From NCBI GenBank assembly GCA_019359505.1, contig JAHHHD010000033.1:1-58489 (forward strand): a stretch of 58,489 bases of DNA. Direction: 5' to 3'. Position numbers and translations under genes: made by a program. How positions within the stretch are numbered: the first letter of the stretch is position 1; the number at the start of each line of letters is the position of its first letter. The notes under the pieces are model-generated. The model was not told the DNA's origin and did not search any database. It was given only the letters and a program-made list of their open reading frames with translations. The stretch comes from Drouetiella hepatica Uher 2000/2452 (GTDB taxonomy: Bacteria; Cyanobacteriota; Cyanobacteriia; Elainellales; Elainellaceae). This document shows, one piece after another, positions 1-8,739 of this stretch.

Positions 1-140
1 ATGCCACCGAAACGCTGACCATAAAGGGCAAAAGTTTGTAGAGAGGGAACTTGAGTGGTGAGAACAGCCCAGGAGTCTTGCGCATCCCCCCAATGAGCAG
101 TCGCCAAATGGCAGGAGACATCGCCTACATAGTCCCGAAC
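1..140 (-). pseudogene. Transposase fragment, IS4-like (runs off left edge)
   Basis: Read on the minus strand this stretch is an open frame that looks like the C-terminal half of an IS4-type transposase: a histidine/tryptophan-rich piece (HLATAHWGDAQDSW), then a stretch ending PSLQTFALYGQRFGG. It continues past position 1. Upstream, at 141-143, the frame meets a stop, so the N-terminal part is missing and the copy is broken. The family assignment comes from motif memory (tyrosine-glutamine-arginine-phenylalanine region of DDE transposases), not a search. Confidence 0.5.
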
Positions 141-161
141 TCAACCCCATTGTAGGCATAG

Positions 162-347
162 CCTTCCCGCAGGGTACGATTTTGGCAATTGCTCAAACGA
201 CCCCTGAAAAATCAGCTATTTCCTTCTTTGCAAGCGTTGCGGGAACGAGGGCAAGACCTGTTTGATCAACTGACGGTAGAACAAGTGATGTCAGTTCCGT
301 CCTACAACTTTATTTTAGAAGCACTCTTCTATGCGGCTTCACATTAA
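162..347 (+). pseudogene. Possible transposase C-terminal remnant
   Basis: An open frame without a start codon begins just after a stop at 159-161 and ends at TAA 345-347. It encodes about 61 residues, among them RFWQLLKRPLK, ALRERGQDLFDQLT and a last segment NFILEALFYAASH. It lies against the minus-strand transposase fragment at 1-140, which suggests that two insertion-sequence pieces collided here. The function is not recognised with certainty. Confidence 0.3.
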
Positions 348-495
348 ATTGGTATAAACCCATTCCTGCCAAGGCAGCTTGATTTCCGTACCCCTTTTGC
401 GGTGACGTGTACTAAGCAAACTGGCGACAGCCATAACTCCGTCGATCAAGCAGGTTGTGTCGCAAAAACTTTTTAGTCGCAAACAGCGGCACGCG
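348..495. other. Intergenic stretch, no gene seen
   Basis: About 150 bases between the transposase debris and the end of the phosphodiesterase gene. It begins with AATTGGTATAAACC, which resembles the outer ends of the palindromic element near 25469 (TATACCAATT). I see no gene, no clear terminator hairpin and no further repeat. Confidence 0.4.
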
Positions 496-1908
496 CTAGA
501 GAGGCAAAACTTTACCCCGCAACCCAGACGGCAGGCTCAGGTCATACCGAGACAACAGCGTAGGGAGAATATCGTATAGCTGTGCGCCTGCAATTTGTTG
601 CCCCCCTTGCGGCTGTTGTGGGTCGTGGAAGATCATCAGTCCGTACTGTGCATGGTTAGCATCGTCGGGGCCTGTGTCGTTATCGCTGGTGTAGATTTCT
701 CCATTACCTACCGTGCCGATCGATCGCCAAGCCAAATCTCCAAAGTACACCACCAAGTCTGGAGCTATCCCTCTCACCTTTTGATAGATTTGCTGGGGCT
801 TAAAGACTTTTGTTCCCAGAGGCTGACCGTCAGGGGCAGGAATAGCCGCAAGCTGCTCAGCTAGATGCGATCGATCCTGCTCATAGCTCGCCAAAGGAAT
901 CACGCCTTGAGGCTCTCGCCCTTTAACGTTGAGAAACACGCGACCATAATAGCCACCTGCACCCCAGGCTTTGGTCTGGCTCCAGTCTACCTCTAGCTTG
1001 TCGAGAGAAGTTGCAGAGGTCGGCTTTTCCTTCAGGTGTAAGTATCCTGCCTGCATTAGCCACTCATTGATGCAAATTCCGCCCATCAGAGGACGGGCAC
1101 CGTGATCGGACACGATCAAAACCGCAGTTTCAGAACCACATTGGGAGATCAACTGTCCGACTTGCTGATCGACATGGCAGTAATAATCGTGAATAGCGTT
1201 GGCGTAGGGAGAGTTGGGGATATGCTGCGGATGACGATTATCCATCGGCTTCCAAAAGGAATGATGGATGCGATCGACTCCCATATCCACCAACATCAGC
1301 ACATCAGGACTGTCTTGTTCCATTAGCTTTGCGGCAAGACTAAAGCGCTGATCGCAAAGCGTGTAAATGTTGCTGAGAATTCGGTCTTTTTCATCCGATC
1401 GAAAGTGCGGCACATCCAGCATAAAGTCTGGCATCCAGGTGGCAATCTGATCGGCTAGCTCTGGCGGATAGGTGTAAGGCACCTCCTGGCTAGGGGTCAG
1501 AAAACAAGAAATAAGCGATCCGTTTACAGGATAAGGCGGAAACGTGCCCGGTACACTAATCACCGCGACTCGCCAGCCTGCATCACCGAAAATGTCCCAG
1601 AGTCGAGGAACCTTAACCGCACGACCGTCCGCGATCGCCATATTCTGATAGTTGCGATCGACGCGATTGCGAAAGCCATAAATGCCCAGTTCGCCCGGAT
1701 CTCGTCCGCTCATCATGCAGCTCCAGGCGGGCACCGTGATTGCCGGAATGCTGCTCTCCAATCGCCCGTAGCTGCCTTGCGCCATCAGGCGAGACAGGTT
1801 GGGTAAATCCTGCCGCCACTGCTCAAAGACAAGGGAAGGTTCCATGCAGTCCAGCCCAATGATCAGCAGCTTGGGGGGGTGGGCTTTAGAAGCAGATAGC
1901 GAGGTCAT
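496..1908 (-). CDS. Alkaline phosphatase superfamily phosphodiesterase / nucleotide pyrophosphatase
   Basis: 470 residues of the type I phosphodiesterase / nucleotide pyrophosphatase branch of the alkaline phosphatase superfamily. Visible metal-ligand and nucleophile motifs: LIIGLDCMEPS (Asp20), AITVPAWSCMMSG (probable nucleophile Thr58), LVDMGVDRIHHSFW (Asp208, Asp212, His216) and IVSDHGARP (Asp268, His269). A late NHAQYG near residue 410 would supply the last histidine. There is no signal peptide or membrane segment, so it is probably cytoplasmic. The start lies 3 bases after the lgt stop, so the two genes are almost certainly co-transcribed. The substrate cannot be told from sequence; phosphodiester, nucleotide or phospholipid-derived substrates are all possible. 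Confidence 0.85.
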   Translation of the reverse strand: MTSLSASKAHPPKLLIIGLDCMEPSLVFEQWRQDLPNLSRLMAQGSYGRLESSIPAITVPAWSCMMSGRDPGELGIYGFRNRVDRNYQNMAIADGRAVKVPRLWDIFGDAGWRVAVISVPGTFPPYPVNGSLISCFLTPSQEVPYTYPPELADQIATWMPDFMLDVPHFRSDEKDRILSNIYTLCDQRFSLAAKLMEQDSPDVLMLVDMGVDRIHHSFWKPMDNRHPQHIPNSPYANAIHDYYCHVDQQVGQLISQCGSETAVLIVSDHGARPLMGGICINEWLMQAGYLHLKEKPTSATSLDKLEVDWSQTKAWGAGGYYGRVFLNVKGREPQGVIPLASYEQDRSHLAEQLAAIPAPDGQPLGTKVFKPQQIYQKVRGIAPDLVVYFGDLAWRSIGTVGNGEIYTSDNDTGPDDANHAQYGLMIFHDPQQPQGGQQIAGAQLYDILPTLLSRYDLSLPSGLRGKVLPL

Positions 1909-1911
1909 GGG

Positions 1912-2748
1912 CTAATTCCCTTGCTGGGTAGAGGAGAGGGGGCGGTGTCGCCCATAAAGCGCTAGGGCAGAACCCAGGATGGCGATCGCACACAAAATAT
2001 GGACGACGTTGAAAGGCGTTCCTGGGAAAAACCAGGAGTCTGTCCGCAAAAGTTCGATAAAAAAGCGACCCAGCGGATACCAAATCAGATAGAGCAAAGT
2101 TATGTCCCCATCTCGCAACTGGGATGCGAAACGGCGAGATATCCAGAACAATAGCCCAAAGCCAATCAGATTCCAGACCGACTCGTAGAGGAATAGCGGG
2201 TGAAAGCGAGTGCTCTCTGGATAAGCATTGAGGTCATCATAGGGAGGAATCCGGTGCTGGGCATCAATCCGCAATCCGAGGGGGGATATTGTGGGCGGGC
2301 CATAGAGTTCCTGATTGATGAAATTTCCCCAGCGTCCGATCGCCTGCGACAGAGGCAGCGCCAGGACAATGGCATCGAGAAATATTAGAGTGGGCAAACG
2401 ACGAATTCGGGTATAGAGGTAGAGGGCGATCGATCCCAATAGAAATCCACCAAAAATGTGAATGCCGCCGTTCCAAACTTGAAGAATGGAAATGGGATTA
2501 GATAGGTACTCGCCCAAGCGATCGGGTGGGGATTGAACAAACACATAGTATAGACGAGCGCCAAGAAATCCTGGAATCAACACCCAGATTAACAAGTCCC
2601 AAAAATCATCGCTCTTTTGCCCTCGGCGAACTACTTCCCGACTGGCAATTTGACACCCCATCACCACTGCGATCGCCATCAGCACGCCGTACCATCTGAG
2701 GGCGATCGGGCCAATCTGAAAAATAATGGGGTCAACAGGAGGATACAT
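1912..2748 (-). CDS. lgt: Prolipoprotein diacylglyceryl transferase
   Basis: 278 residues, the usual length. Lgt moves diacylglycerol from phosphatidylglycerol to the lipobox cysteine of prolipoproteins in the plasma membrane, the first step of lipoprotein maturation. The family signature GRWGNFINQELYG is present near residue 137, with HIFGGFLLGS and other hydrophobic segments before it and YLIWYPLGRFFIELLRTD towards the end. The N-terminus PIIFQIGPIALRWYGVL is typical. It lies between a sulfatase-like gene 51 bases upstream and a phosphodiesterase 3 bases downstream, all on the same strand. The Tat-type lipoprotein at 28282-29520 is one likely client. Confidence 0.95.
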   Translation of the reverse strand: MYPPVDPIIFQIGPIALRWYGVLMAIAVVMGCQIASREVVRRGQKSDDFWDLLIWVLIPGFLGARLYYVFVQSPPDRLGEYLSNPISILQVWNGGIHIFGGFLLGSIALYLYTRIRRLPTLIFLDAIVLALPLSQAIGRWGNFINQELYGPPTISPLGLRIDAQHRIPPYDDLNAYPESTRFHPLFLYESVWNLIGFGLLFWISRRFASQLRDGDITLLYLIWYPLGRFFIELLRTDSWFFPGTPFNVVHILCAIAILGSALALYGRHRPLSSTQQGN

Positions 2749-2799
2749 AATGCTGTCCTAGTTTGAAACATAGCCTACTTCGCGCCTAATCTTCGTGCC

Positions 2800-4338
2800 C
2801 TAATCTTCCAGGTAGCCCAAGTCCCGCAACCGTCGCCGCACTTCTGGATCGTCAAACCCCGGAGCGCGATCGGTCGATACGGCAGTGTTTGTCTGATGCG
2901 TGAACTGTTGCAGGCATTCTTGAAGCAGCTCAACATTCTCCGGAAAAATATCGCTTAAATCCAGAGCTTCATCGGGATCATTGCAGAAATCGTACAGCTC
3001 CAGGCGATCTGTTCCCGTTTCAATCAGCTTATGGTTGCCAATCCAAACGGCTCGACGCGGCTGATCACAAGCCCGCGCCAAAACCAGCTCTGGCTGGCGC
3101 TTGTGCAACAGATTCACCACATTCTGAGGCGGAATCGCTTCAGCGAAAACCTGCTCAGGATTGATTCCCAGACTCTGAGCCAGCGTCAAGGTTTCTTCCA
3201 TCTCGTTCGCCAGACCTGCGGCTGTCAGAACCGTGTGAAACAAGCGCCGCGTCGAAACCACATCGTCTCTGACTGTGCCTTTAGAAAAATTTCCGGCAGG
3301 GTCACGAATCAGCAGAGGCACCTGCACCAGCTCATTGTAGAGCGACAGAGAATGACCCATAAACTGCTTCTCACCCAGATGCTCTCCGTGATCGGAGCAG
3401 ACAATCACCAGCGTTTGGTCGAGGCTGCCGCTCTGTTGGAGGCGATCGAGAAATAGACCGACCTGCTCATCCTGATACGCCACTTCCGCATCATACATAC
3501 CGTCCAAGGTCGCTTTCTGGCGATCGTCTAGCTCACCGACCAAAGGCGCTAGCCACCCATAAATGTCTCCATTGAAGTGCCGCAAATAATGCTGTGCTGC
3601 CTTATCTCGTAGCACATGGGGCGCAAACCGTTCGACATAGTGCCGAGGCGGATGATAGGGCATATGCGTCCCCATCAGATTGATGAAGGCGAAAATGGGC
3701 TGCTCTTGGGTCAACCCTTTTCGCTCAATCAATAGCTGAGCCGCATCATCCAAAGACTTGCCCGTATTGCCTTTGAAGCTCAAAGCCGTTTGCCAGATAG
3801 GCACCATCAGTGGGGTGAGAGAAAACGCCAGCAGTGCATCGGATCGGGCAAAAGCATCCTGAACCTGATTCAAAGCGCCTGCCACAACCTGTTTGAATGA
3901 CTGACGGTACTGATCGAGCCATCCTGAAGGAATGCCCACCTGGTTTGGGCGTGAGGTAAGCAGTCCGCTGTAATTGAGAAAGCTGTAGAAGCCCCGGCGT
4001 AAGCCATTATTGATGACGCCCACCAAAGGATTATTACAAAATCCAGCGGTGAAATATCCCCCCAAGCTCAGCCGTTCTGCGAGTGTTGTGATGTGATCGG
4101 GCAAAACAGAGTAGGATTGCAACATCTGATGGGCAGAGGGATACAGCCCGGTAAACATAGAGGCATGAGAGGGCACCGTCCACTGAGCCGCAGAAACCGC
4201 ATTGCTGAATAGAGCTGCATCTGCCGCAAACGCATCTAGATGAGGAGAAGTTTCTCTGGTGTGACCATAGCAGGAGAGGCGATCGCTCCTCTGGGTGTCT
4301 AACACCAGAAAAACAATGTCAGGATGTCGTGAGGACAT
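2800..4338 (-). CDS. Sulfatase-family hydrolase (alkaline phosphatase superfamily)
   Basis: 512 residues with a sulfatase-type fold: IVFLVLDTQRSDRLSCYG at the N-terminus (Asp14 as metal ligand), FINLMGTHMPYHPP in the middle, and VIVCSDHGEHLGE with a following MGHS. At the place where true sulfatases have the formylglycine motif C/S-x-P-S-R, this protein reads T-V-P-S-H (Thr54 to His58). It therefore cannot form formylglycine there and probably uses threonine, as phosphodiesterases of the superfamily do. There is no signal peptide. The last residues, RRRLRDLGYLED, are a common ending in this family. It is the first gene of a probable operon with lgt and the phosphodiesterase. Confidence 0.8.
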   Translation of the reverse strand: MSSRHPDIVFLVLDTQRSDRLSCYGHTRETSPHLDAFAADAALFSNAVSAAQWTVPSHASMFTGLYPSAHQMLQSYSVLPDHITTLAERLSLGGYFTAGFCNNPLVGVINNGLRRGFYSFLNYSGLLTSRPNQVGIPSGWLDQYRQSFKQVVAGALNQVQDAFARSDALLAFSLTPLMVPIWQTALSFKGNTGKSLDDAAQLLIERKGLTQEQPIFAFINLMGTHMPYHPPRHYVERFAPHVLRDKAAQHYLRHFNGDIYGWLAPLVGELDDRQKATLDGMYDAEVAYQDEQVGLFLDRLQQSGSLDQTLVIVCSDHGEHLGEKQFMGHSLSLYNELVQVPLLIRDPAGNFSKGTVRDDVVSTRRLFHTVLTAAGLANEMEETLTLAQSLGINPEQVFAEAIPPQNVVNLLHKRQPELVLARACDQPRRAVWIGNHKLIETGTDRLELYDFCNDPDEALDLSDIFPENVELLQECLQQFTHQTNTAVSTDRAPGFDDPEVRRRLRDLGYLED

Positions 4339-4523
4339 GGGCTAACGGTTCCTATTGTTGCTTACCCCTTTGATCAATAACATCCAACAACTTTGTCAAG
4401 GTTAAGAAATCGCTAAGAAACAGGTAAGGATAGAATATTTTGCGGCTGTGGATGGGTCGTCAAGACATTTAGCCAGAGTAGACTGACCACGAATCGATCG
4501 ATCGCTCCTCCCCCATACTCTTA

Positions 4524-4634
4524 CTAGAACTGCTGAGTATAGAATTTTGCAGAGCGATCGCCCTTCTCGAAAATTACTGGTTAATCCTGCTCGACCACCA
4601 GATAATTCTCTAAATCTCGGTAGTCCAAACTAAT
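4524..4634 (-). pseudogene. Decayed 3' end of an ABC exporter gene
   Basis: On the minus strand this short stretch reads YLVVEQD, a stop, then FEKGDRSAKFYTQQF and a stop at 4524-4526. The intact ABC exporter at 6970-8694 ends RILVIEQG ... LERGDRYAKFYAQQFQ. The two ends match in order and in sequence, with about ten residues lost and a stop gained in the remnant. It is therefore the tail of a second, related ABC exporter of which the rest is gone. It lies directly downstream of the CHAT fusion gene, so that gene is flanked on both sides by ABC-exporter 3' ends. The rest of 4339-4647 holds no other gene that I can see. Confidence 0.65.
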
Positions 4635-4647
4635 CAAGAAGCAGAAA

Positions 4648-6834
4648 TCATGAGTTAGGAAGCATCTGAAAAACATATCCTTCCCTAATTGGTGAACAAT
4701 CTCGACCTCGCACCACTCTGACTAACAGTGGCTCTTTAGTGGGTTCACGTTCACCATCAAATTGGAGTGGAGTTCCCGAAGTGCGAGGAGGAGAGAGAGT
4801 GACAGATCTCAATGCATTGACAATACTGCCGCGCAATTCATCTCTGTTTAGAGTTTCGTCAATTGAGGACAGTGCGCTCGTGAATGCTTGGGTGGCATCA
4901 TAACTGCTAGCAGTAGCCCAGTTAACCTGCCCTCCCCACTTATCCGCCGCTATTTCGGCATACGCTTCAGCTTCAGCAGAGGATCGAGCAAACCAAGGAG
5001 CAATCACGACCATCCCTTCAAACGCTGAACCGTTCGGAGCTAAGGTTGTAGAGGAGTATAACGTAGTTCCTCCGATAAAAAGACTGCCGCGCTTCTGCGA
5101 AAGCTTTTCGGCAATTCTGGCAGATTTCTGAAAAATCTCAGCATCAGACGTAAACTTGTCCGTGCGAGTTGAAGGGGGAATCAAGACATACGCATAATCC
5201 TCATTTGAATTGAGGCGATCAATCTTTTGTTCTGCTGCTTGATCGCTTAGCTCAATTGCATCAGAACGGATGCCGTCTGCCTGAAGTAGCTTCTCAACTT
5301 CATTCCATTGATTACGGCTGTAATCATCTAAAGGATCGATAAAACCAATGACCTGCTTGAAGTCATACTTTCTGATCTGATCAACAATCTTTTTCCCATA
5401 AACCCGACTAGAGACAGTGGTTCTGAAAAAAAACTCGCTTTTTAGATCTGAACTGGTGCTCGTTGGAGAAATTACGCCTAACCTATATCGTTCATAGATA
5501 GGTAAGGCAACTTTAGTAGCATTGCTAGAGAAGTGCCCAATCACACCTACAACGTCTCTATTTTGGGCGATTTCTCTAGCAACTTTGGGAACCACTTCTT
5601 CTGGATCATTTGCATCATCTACTAACTTAACTTCCAATAAATATTCTTTGGGATTATCAGAGCAATTCTTTTGAGCCGTACCATTAAAACAAGCCTGAGC
5701 ATCCACAATGCCGCGCAGCATTTCCTCAGCTCGGTTTCTTCTGGTATCGCTGCTTGCAGGTATTGCAGCTACTAAAACATAAGGCTTGCGAGTTTGTTCT
5801 CTAGCTTGATTTCGTGCTATCGCATTGTTTAGATAAACGTAAGGTTCTGGATTACTTTTATCTCTCTTAATCGCCTCTCTGAAAAGGGATATTGCCGACT
5901 CATAATTTTGGTCTCCTTGCTCTGCTTGTTTGAAAGCAACAGCGCCCCTTCTCACAAGATCAGAGTTTATTCTGTAGGTCAAGAGCACCGTTTCTCCACT
6001 ACTGATTAGCCCTTTTTCTTGAGAAGACGGGACAATTTCACTATCCACCACACCCTGACCTACTTGATCGCTACAGAGTGCTTCAGATACAGCCTGTAGA
6101 GAGTTATATCTATCTCCGCTAATGCCAGGTAGTAGGAGTGCTACTGAAATACCAACACAAATCAAACCTATCAAGAGTAGAAATCGTTGTCCTATTCGAT
6201 ACCTCACAAAGTCTAAAGTCCTGGCAACAAAGTGTTGCGTGTTGTTCCAAATTTTCTCAAGCCTGTTGAGGGATTTCTGTTTAAAGAGTTCTATAACCTC
6301 GCCTTTATCAAAAAAATGAGCTGCTATACTTCCCCGATCAAACGCAGATTCAATGGCTTTGCCATCGCCTAAAGCCTTGTAAAAACCGCTGGCAAATGCG
6401 ATCGCTGTCCTATCGAGTATTGCCCCTTCCATACCAATGACATAGGGAACGTATTCACTAATAGATTTAGCAAGCTCTTTTGAGTGGCAAGAATTCAATA
6501 TTACGCACTTTACATCATTCCCAACAAGCTGAAACAATCTCTTTAAAGCTGCATTACTTACTGGGTGAGAGTGTCCATTATCATCCTCTAAGAGAAGCCC
6601 TTCTTCAGTCCCATGACCACCAAAATGAATGATTTCTGGTTTTTCATTTTCAATGTCATCTAGCAAGGTACCGGGTCGTGCACACTTTAAAACAATCTCA
6701 AATTGGCAATGTTTCTTTGGATGTGTTAACCTGTCACCTCTCAGCTTGTCTTGAATGCTTTGTATCTCTTGATGCACCTGTAACCTTTCAGCATCTTTGG
6801 GACTTGCGGTCAGGATTAGGATTTTTCTAATCAT
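4648..6834 (-). CDS. CHAT caspase-like protease fused to a membrane segment and periplasmic ligand-binding domain
   Basis: 728 residues from ATG 6834; a GTG three codons earlier is possible, but MIRKILILTASPKD is the usual CHAT-protein start. Residues 1 to about 190 form a CHAT (caspase-HetF-associated-with-TPR) domain with the catalytic pair visible as HFGGHG (His74) and ILNSCHS (Cys116). A single hydrophobic segment follows at about 218-237 (FLLLIGLICVGISVALLLPG). After it come a short TPR-like stretch (YESAISLFREAIKRD) and, from about 350 to the end, a type I periplasmic binding-protein domain of the branched-chain amino-acid receptor kind (VVGVIGHFSSNATKVALPIY, GVISPTSTSS). The expected topology is protease inside and sensor outside. 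Base composition is visibly lower in GC than the neighbours. Domain calls are from motifs; the ligand and the protease target are unknown. Confidence 0.85.
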   Translation of the reverse strand: MIRKILILTASPKDAERLQVHQEIQSIQDKLRGDRLTHPKKHCQFEIVLKCARPGTLLDDIENEKPEIIHFGGHGTEEGLLLEDDNGHSHPVSNAALKRLFQLVGNDVKCVILNSCHSKELAKSISEYVPYVIGMEGAILDRTAIAFASGFYKALGDGKAIESAFDRGSIAAHFFDKGEVIELFKQKSLNRLEKIWNNTQHFVARTLDFVRYRIGQRFLLLIGLICVGISVALLLPGISGDRYNSLQAVSEALCSDQVGQGVVDSEIVPSSQEKGLISSGETVLLTYRINSDLVRRGAVAFKQAEQGDQNYESAISLFREAIKRDKSNPEPYVYLNNAIARNQAREQTRKPYVLVAAIPASSDTRRNRAEEMLRGIVDAQACFNGTAQKNCSDNPKEYLLEVKLVDDANDPEEVVPKVAREIAQNRDVVGVIGHFSSNATKVALPIYERYRLGVISPTSTSSDLKSEFFFRTTVSSRVYGKKIVDQIRKYDFKQVIGFIDPLDDYSRNQWNEVEKLLQADGIRSDAIELSDQAAEQKIDRLNSNEDYAYVLIPPSTRTDKFTSDAEIFQKSARIAEKLSQKRGSLFIGGTTLYSSTTLAPNGSAFEGMVVIAPWFARSSAEAEAYAEIAADKWGGQVNWATASSYDATQAFTSALSSIDETLNRDELRGSIVNALRSVTLSPPRTSGTPLQFDGEREPTKEPLLVRVVRGRDCSPIREGYVFQMLPNS

Positions 6835-6969
6835 ATTGATCACTATTCACTGAAAGGAGAGATACATGGGGGCTTGCAGAACGCTTCTCTGTTAATGCAA
6901 TATTAGACGATTTCATGATCTTTAGAGAGGATTGGAAGTTTCTGCAATTTGTCCCCTTATCGGCTCTCT
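6835..6969. other. Gap between ABC exporter and CHAT fusion gene
   Basis: 135 AT-rich bases between the exporter stop and the CHAT gene start on the minus strand. An AGGAG-like stretch is present around 6855-6861, but on the plus strand, so it is not a ribosome site for the CHAT gene. No terminator hairpin is obvious, so read-through from the exporter is possible. Confidence 0.35.
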
Positions 6970-8694
6970 TTACTGAAACTGCTGAGCATAAAATTTGGCA
7001 TACCGATCGCCCCTTTCCAAGAGCTGCTCGTGGGTGCCCGACTCCACCATTTGACCCTGCTCAATGACTAGAATGCGATCGGCGCGGCGGACGGTTGCCA
7101 GTCGGTGGGCAATAATGAACACGGTGCGGTTTTGCATCAGCCGCTCCAATGCCTCCTGCACCAATGCCTCCGACTCGGAGTCCAGGGCAGAGGTAGCTTC
7201 ATCCAGAATCAGGATGCGGGGATTGAGCAGAACGGCACGGGCGATCGCAATTCGCTGTTTTTGCCCCCCTGACAGGTTCACGCCGCGTTCGCCCACCCAA
7301 GAATAGTAGCCGTTAGAGAACTGGCTGATGAACGAGTGGGCGTTGGCGACTTTTGCCGCTTGCTCGACAGCGGCAAGATCGAATTCTTTTTGTCCGAAGG
7401 CGATATTTTGGGCGATCGTTCCAGAGAACAGCGTCGTTTCTTGGGGCACAATGCCGATTTGGCGGCGCAGGCTGCGGAGCGTCACGTCCCGAATATCTAC
7501 GCCGTCAATGAGGATTTTCCCGGCTTGCGGGTCGTAGAAGCGAGGCAGCAGATTCACCAGCGTCGTTTTGCCAGCACCCGATGGCCCCACTAGGGCGATC
7601 GCTTCTCCGGGATATGCCATGAGGCTGAGATCTTGCAGGACTGGCTGCTCGACATCGTAATGAAAGCTGACGTGGGCGTACTCGACTTTGCCCGTGACGG
7701 TGGGTAGGACGATCGCCCCCGGTTTCTCAACGACTCCCGGCTGAATCCAGAGCAGCTCAAAAATGCGGTCAACTGAGGCTTGACCCTGCTTGAACATATT
7801 GTAGTTTTCGGTGAGGTGGGCGATCGGGTCTACCAGCATGGCGACGGCAACCACATAACTGCCGAACTGTTCGCCCGTCAGGTTACCCGTAGAAATCTGC
7901 CAGCCGCCCAAAATCAGCAGCAGCAGGACGCTCAAGGCATAAAGGAAGCCCACTGCCGGAAACTGCACCGCCTGAAGCCAAGCCGCCTCATATTTTGCCT
8001 GACGGTTGCGCTCGGCTTCGATACCAAAGCGATCGATCTCATACTCTTCTGCTGCAAAAGCTCGCACCAGCCGAATGCCGCTGAACACCTCTGTGAGCAG
8101 AGAAGACAGGTCGGACACCAGATTTTGGCTGTGGCGAGAAAACATCAGCATCCGTTCGCCAAACCAGCTAATCAACAGCCCTAGGAGCGGTACCACAATC
8201 AGGCTTGCCAGAGTAAGCTGCCAGTTGAGGTACACCATGTAGCCGAATACCGCGACGAGCTGCAAGATACAGGGCGTGGTGTCATGAAACACCTTATTGA
8301 CCGCTTCCCCAATCCGATCGATGTCTTCGGTCAGTCGATAGGACAAGTCTCCCGTCTGCGATCGCTCAAAGTAGCTAAGGCTAAGGCTTTGCAGATGGGC
8401 ATACACCCGATTACGCAAGTCCAGAGCGATCGCCAACGCGGCTTTTGCCATCAGCGAATCTTGCCCATACTGCGCCAATTTCTGCACAAAAAACACGCCT
8501 GCCACCACGCCTGCCCCACGCGCCAGAGCTGCAACATTGCCCTTCACCAAAAACCCCAAGAGCTGACCCGCCAATGCCGCCAGGATGGGCCAACATACCG
8601 TAAAAATGACCGTGCAGACTAGCGCTCTAGCGATCGTCTGCCAGTGGGGACGTAAGTAAGGCAGCAGTTGCAGATAGCTGGAGCGCGGTTTCAT
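6970..8694 (-). CDS. ABC exporter, fused membrane and ATPase domains (MsbA/multidrug type)
   Basis: 574 residues with the half-transporter layout: an ABC transmembrane domain at about 1-310 with six hydrophobic segments, then the nucleotide-binding domain with Walker A GPSGAGKTTLV, Q-loop PQETTLFSGT, signature LSGGQKQR, Walker B ILILDEATSALD and the H-loop IIAHRLATV. This is the lipid/multidrug exporter class, which works as a homodimer in the plasma membrane. The substrate is not deducible. A decayed tail of a second copy lies at 4524-4634, so this was once probably a tandem pair. A low-complexity inverted repeat lies immediately upstream (8740-8853). Confidence 0.9.
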   Translation of the reverse strand: MKPRSSYLQLLPYLRPHWQTIARALVCTVIFTVCWPILAALAGQLLGFLVKGNVAALARGAGVVAGVFFVQKLAQYGQDSLMAKAALAIALDLRNRVYAHLQSLSLSYFERSQTGDLSYRLTEDIDRIGEAVNKVFHDTTPCILQLVAVFGYMVYLNWQLTLASLIVVPLLGLLISWFGERMLMFSRHSQNLVSDLSSLLTEVFSGIRLVRAFAAEEYEIDRFGIEAERNRQAKYEAAWLQAVQFPAVGFLYALSVLLLLILGGWQISTGNLTGEQFGSYVVAVAMLVDPIAHLTENYNMFKQGQASVDRIFELLWIQPGVVEKPGAIVLPTVTGKVEYAHVSFHYDVEQPVLQDLSLMAYPGEAIALVGPSGAGKTTLVNLLPRFYDPQAGKILIDGVDIRDVTLRSLRRQIGIVPQETTLFSGTIAQNIAFGQKEFDLAAVEQAAKVANAHSFISQFSNGYYSWVGERGVNLSGGQKQRIAIARAVLLNPRILILDEATSALDSESEALVQEALERLMQNRTVFIIAHRLATVRRADRILVIEQGQMVESGTHEQLLERGDRYAKFYAQQFQ

Positions 8695-8739
8695 GGGAAA
8701 GGAGCGATCGAAATAAGGTAGATCTAGCGTACAGGAGAA

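Noticed and set aside
595-1326. Open frames on the plus strand inside the phosphodiesterase gene
   Set aside because: They lie wholly opposite a clear conserved gene and show no family features; they arise from codon bias of the other strand. The same holds for many frames opposite recJ, glgX, hemL and the kinase.
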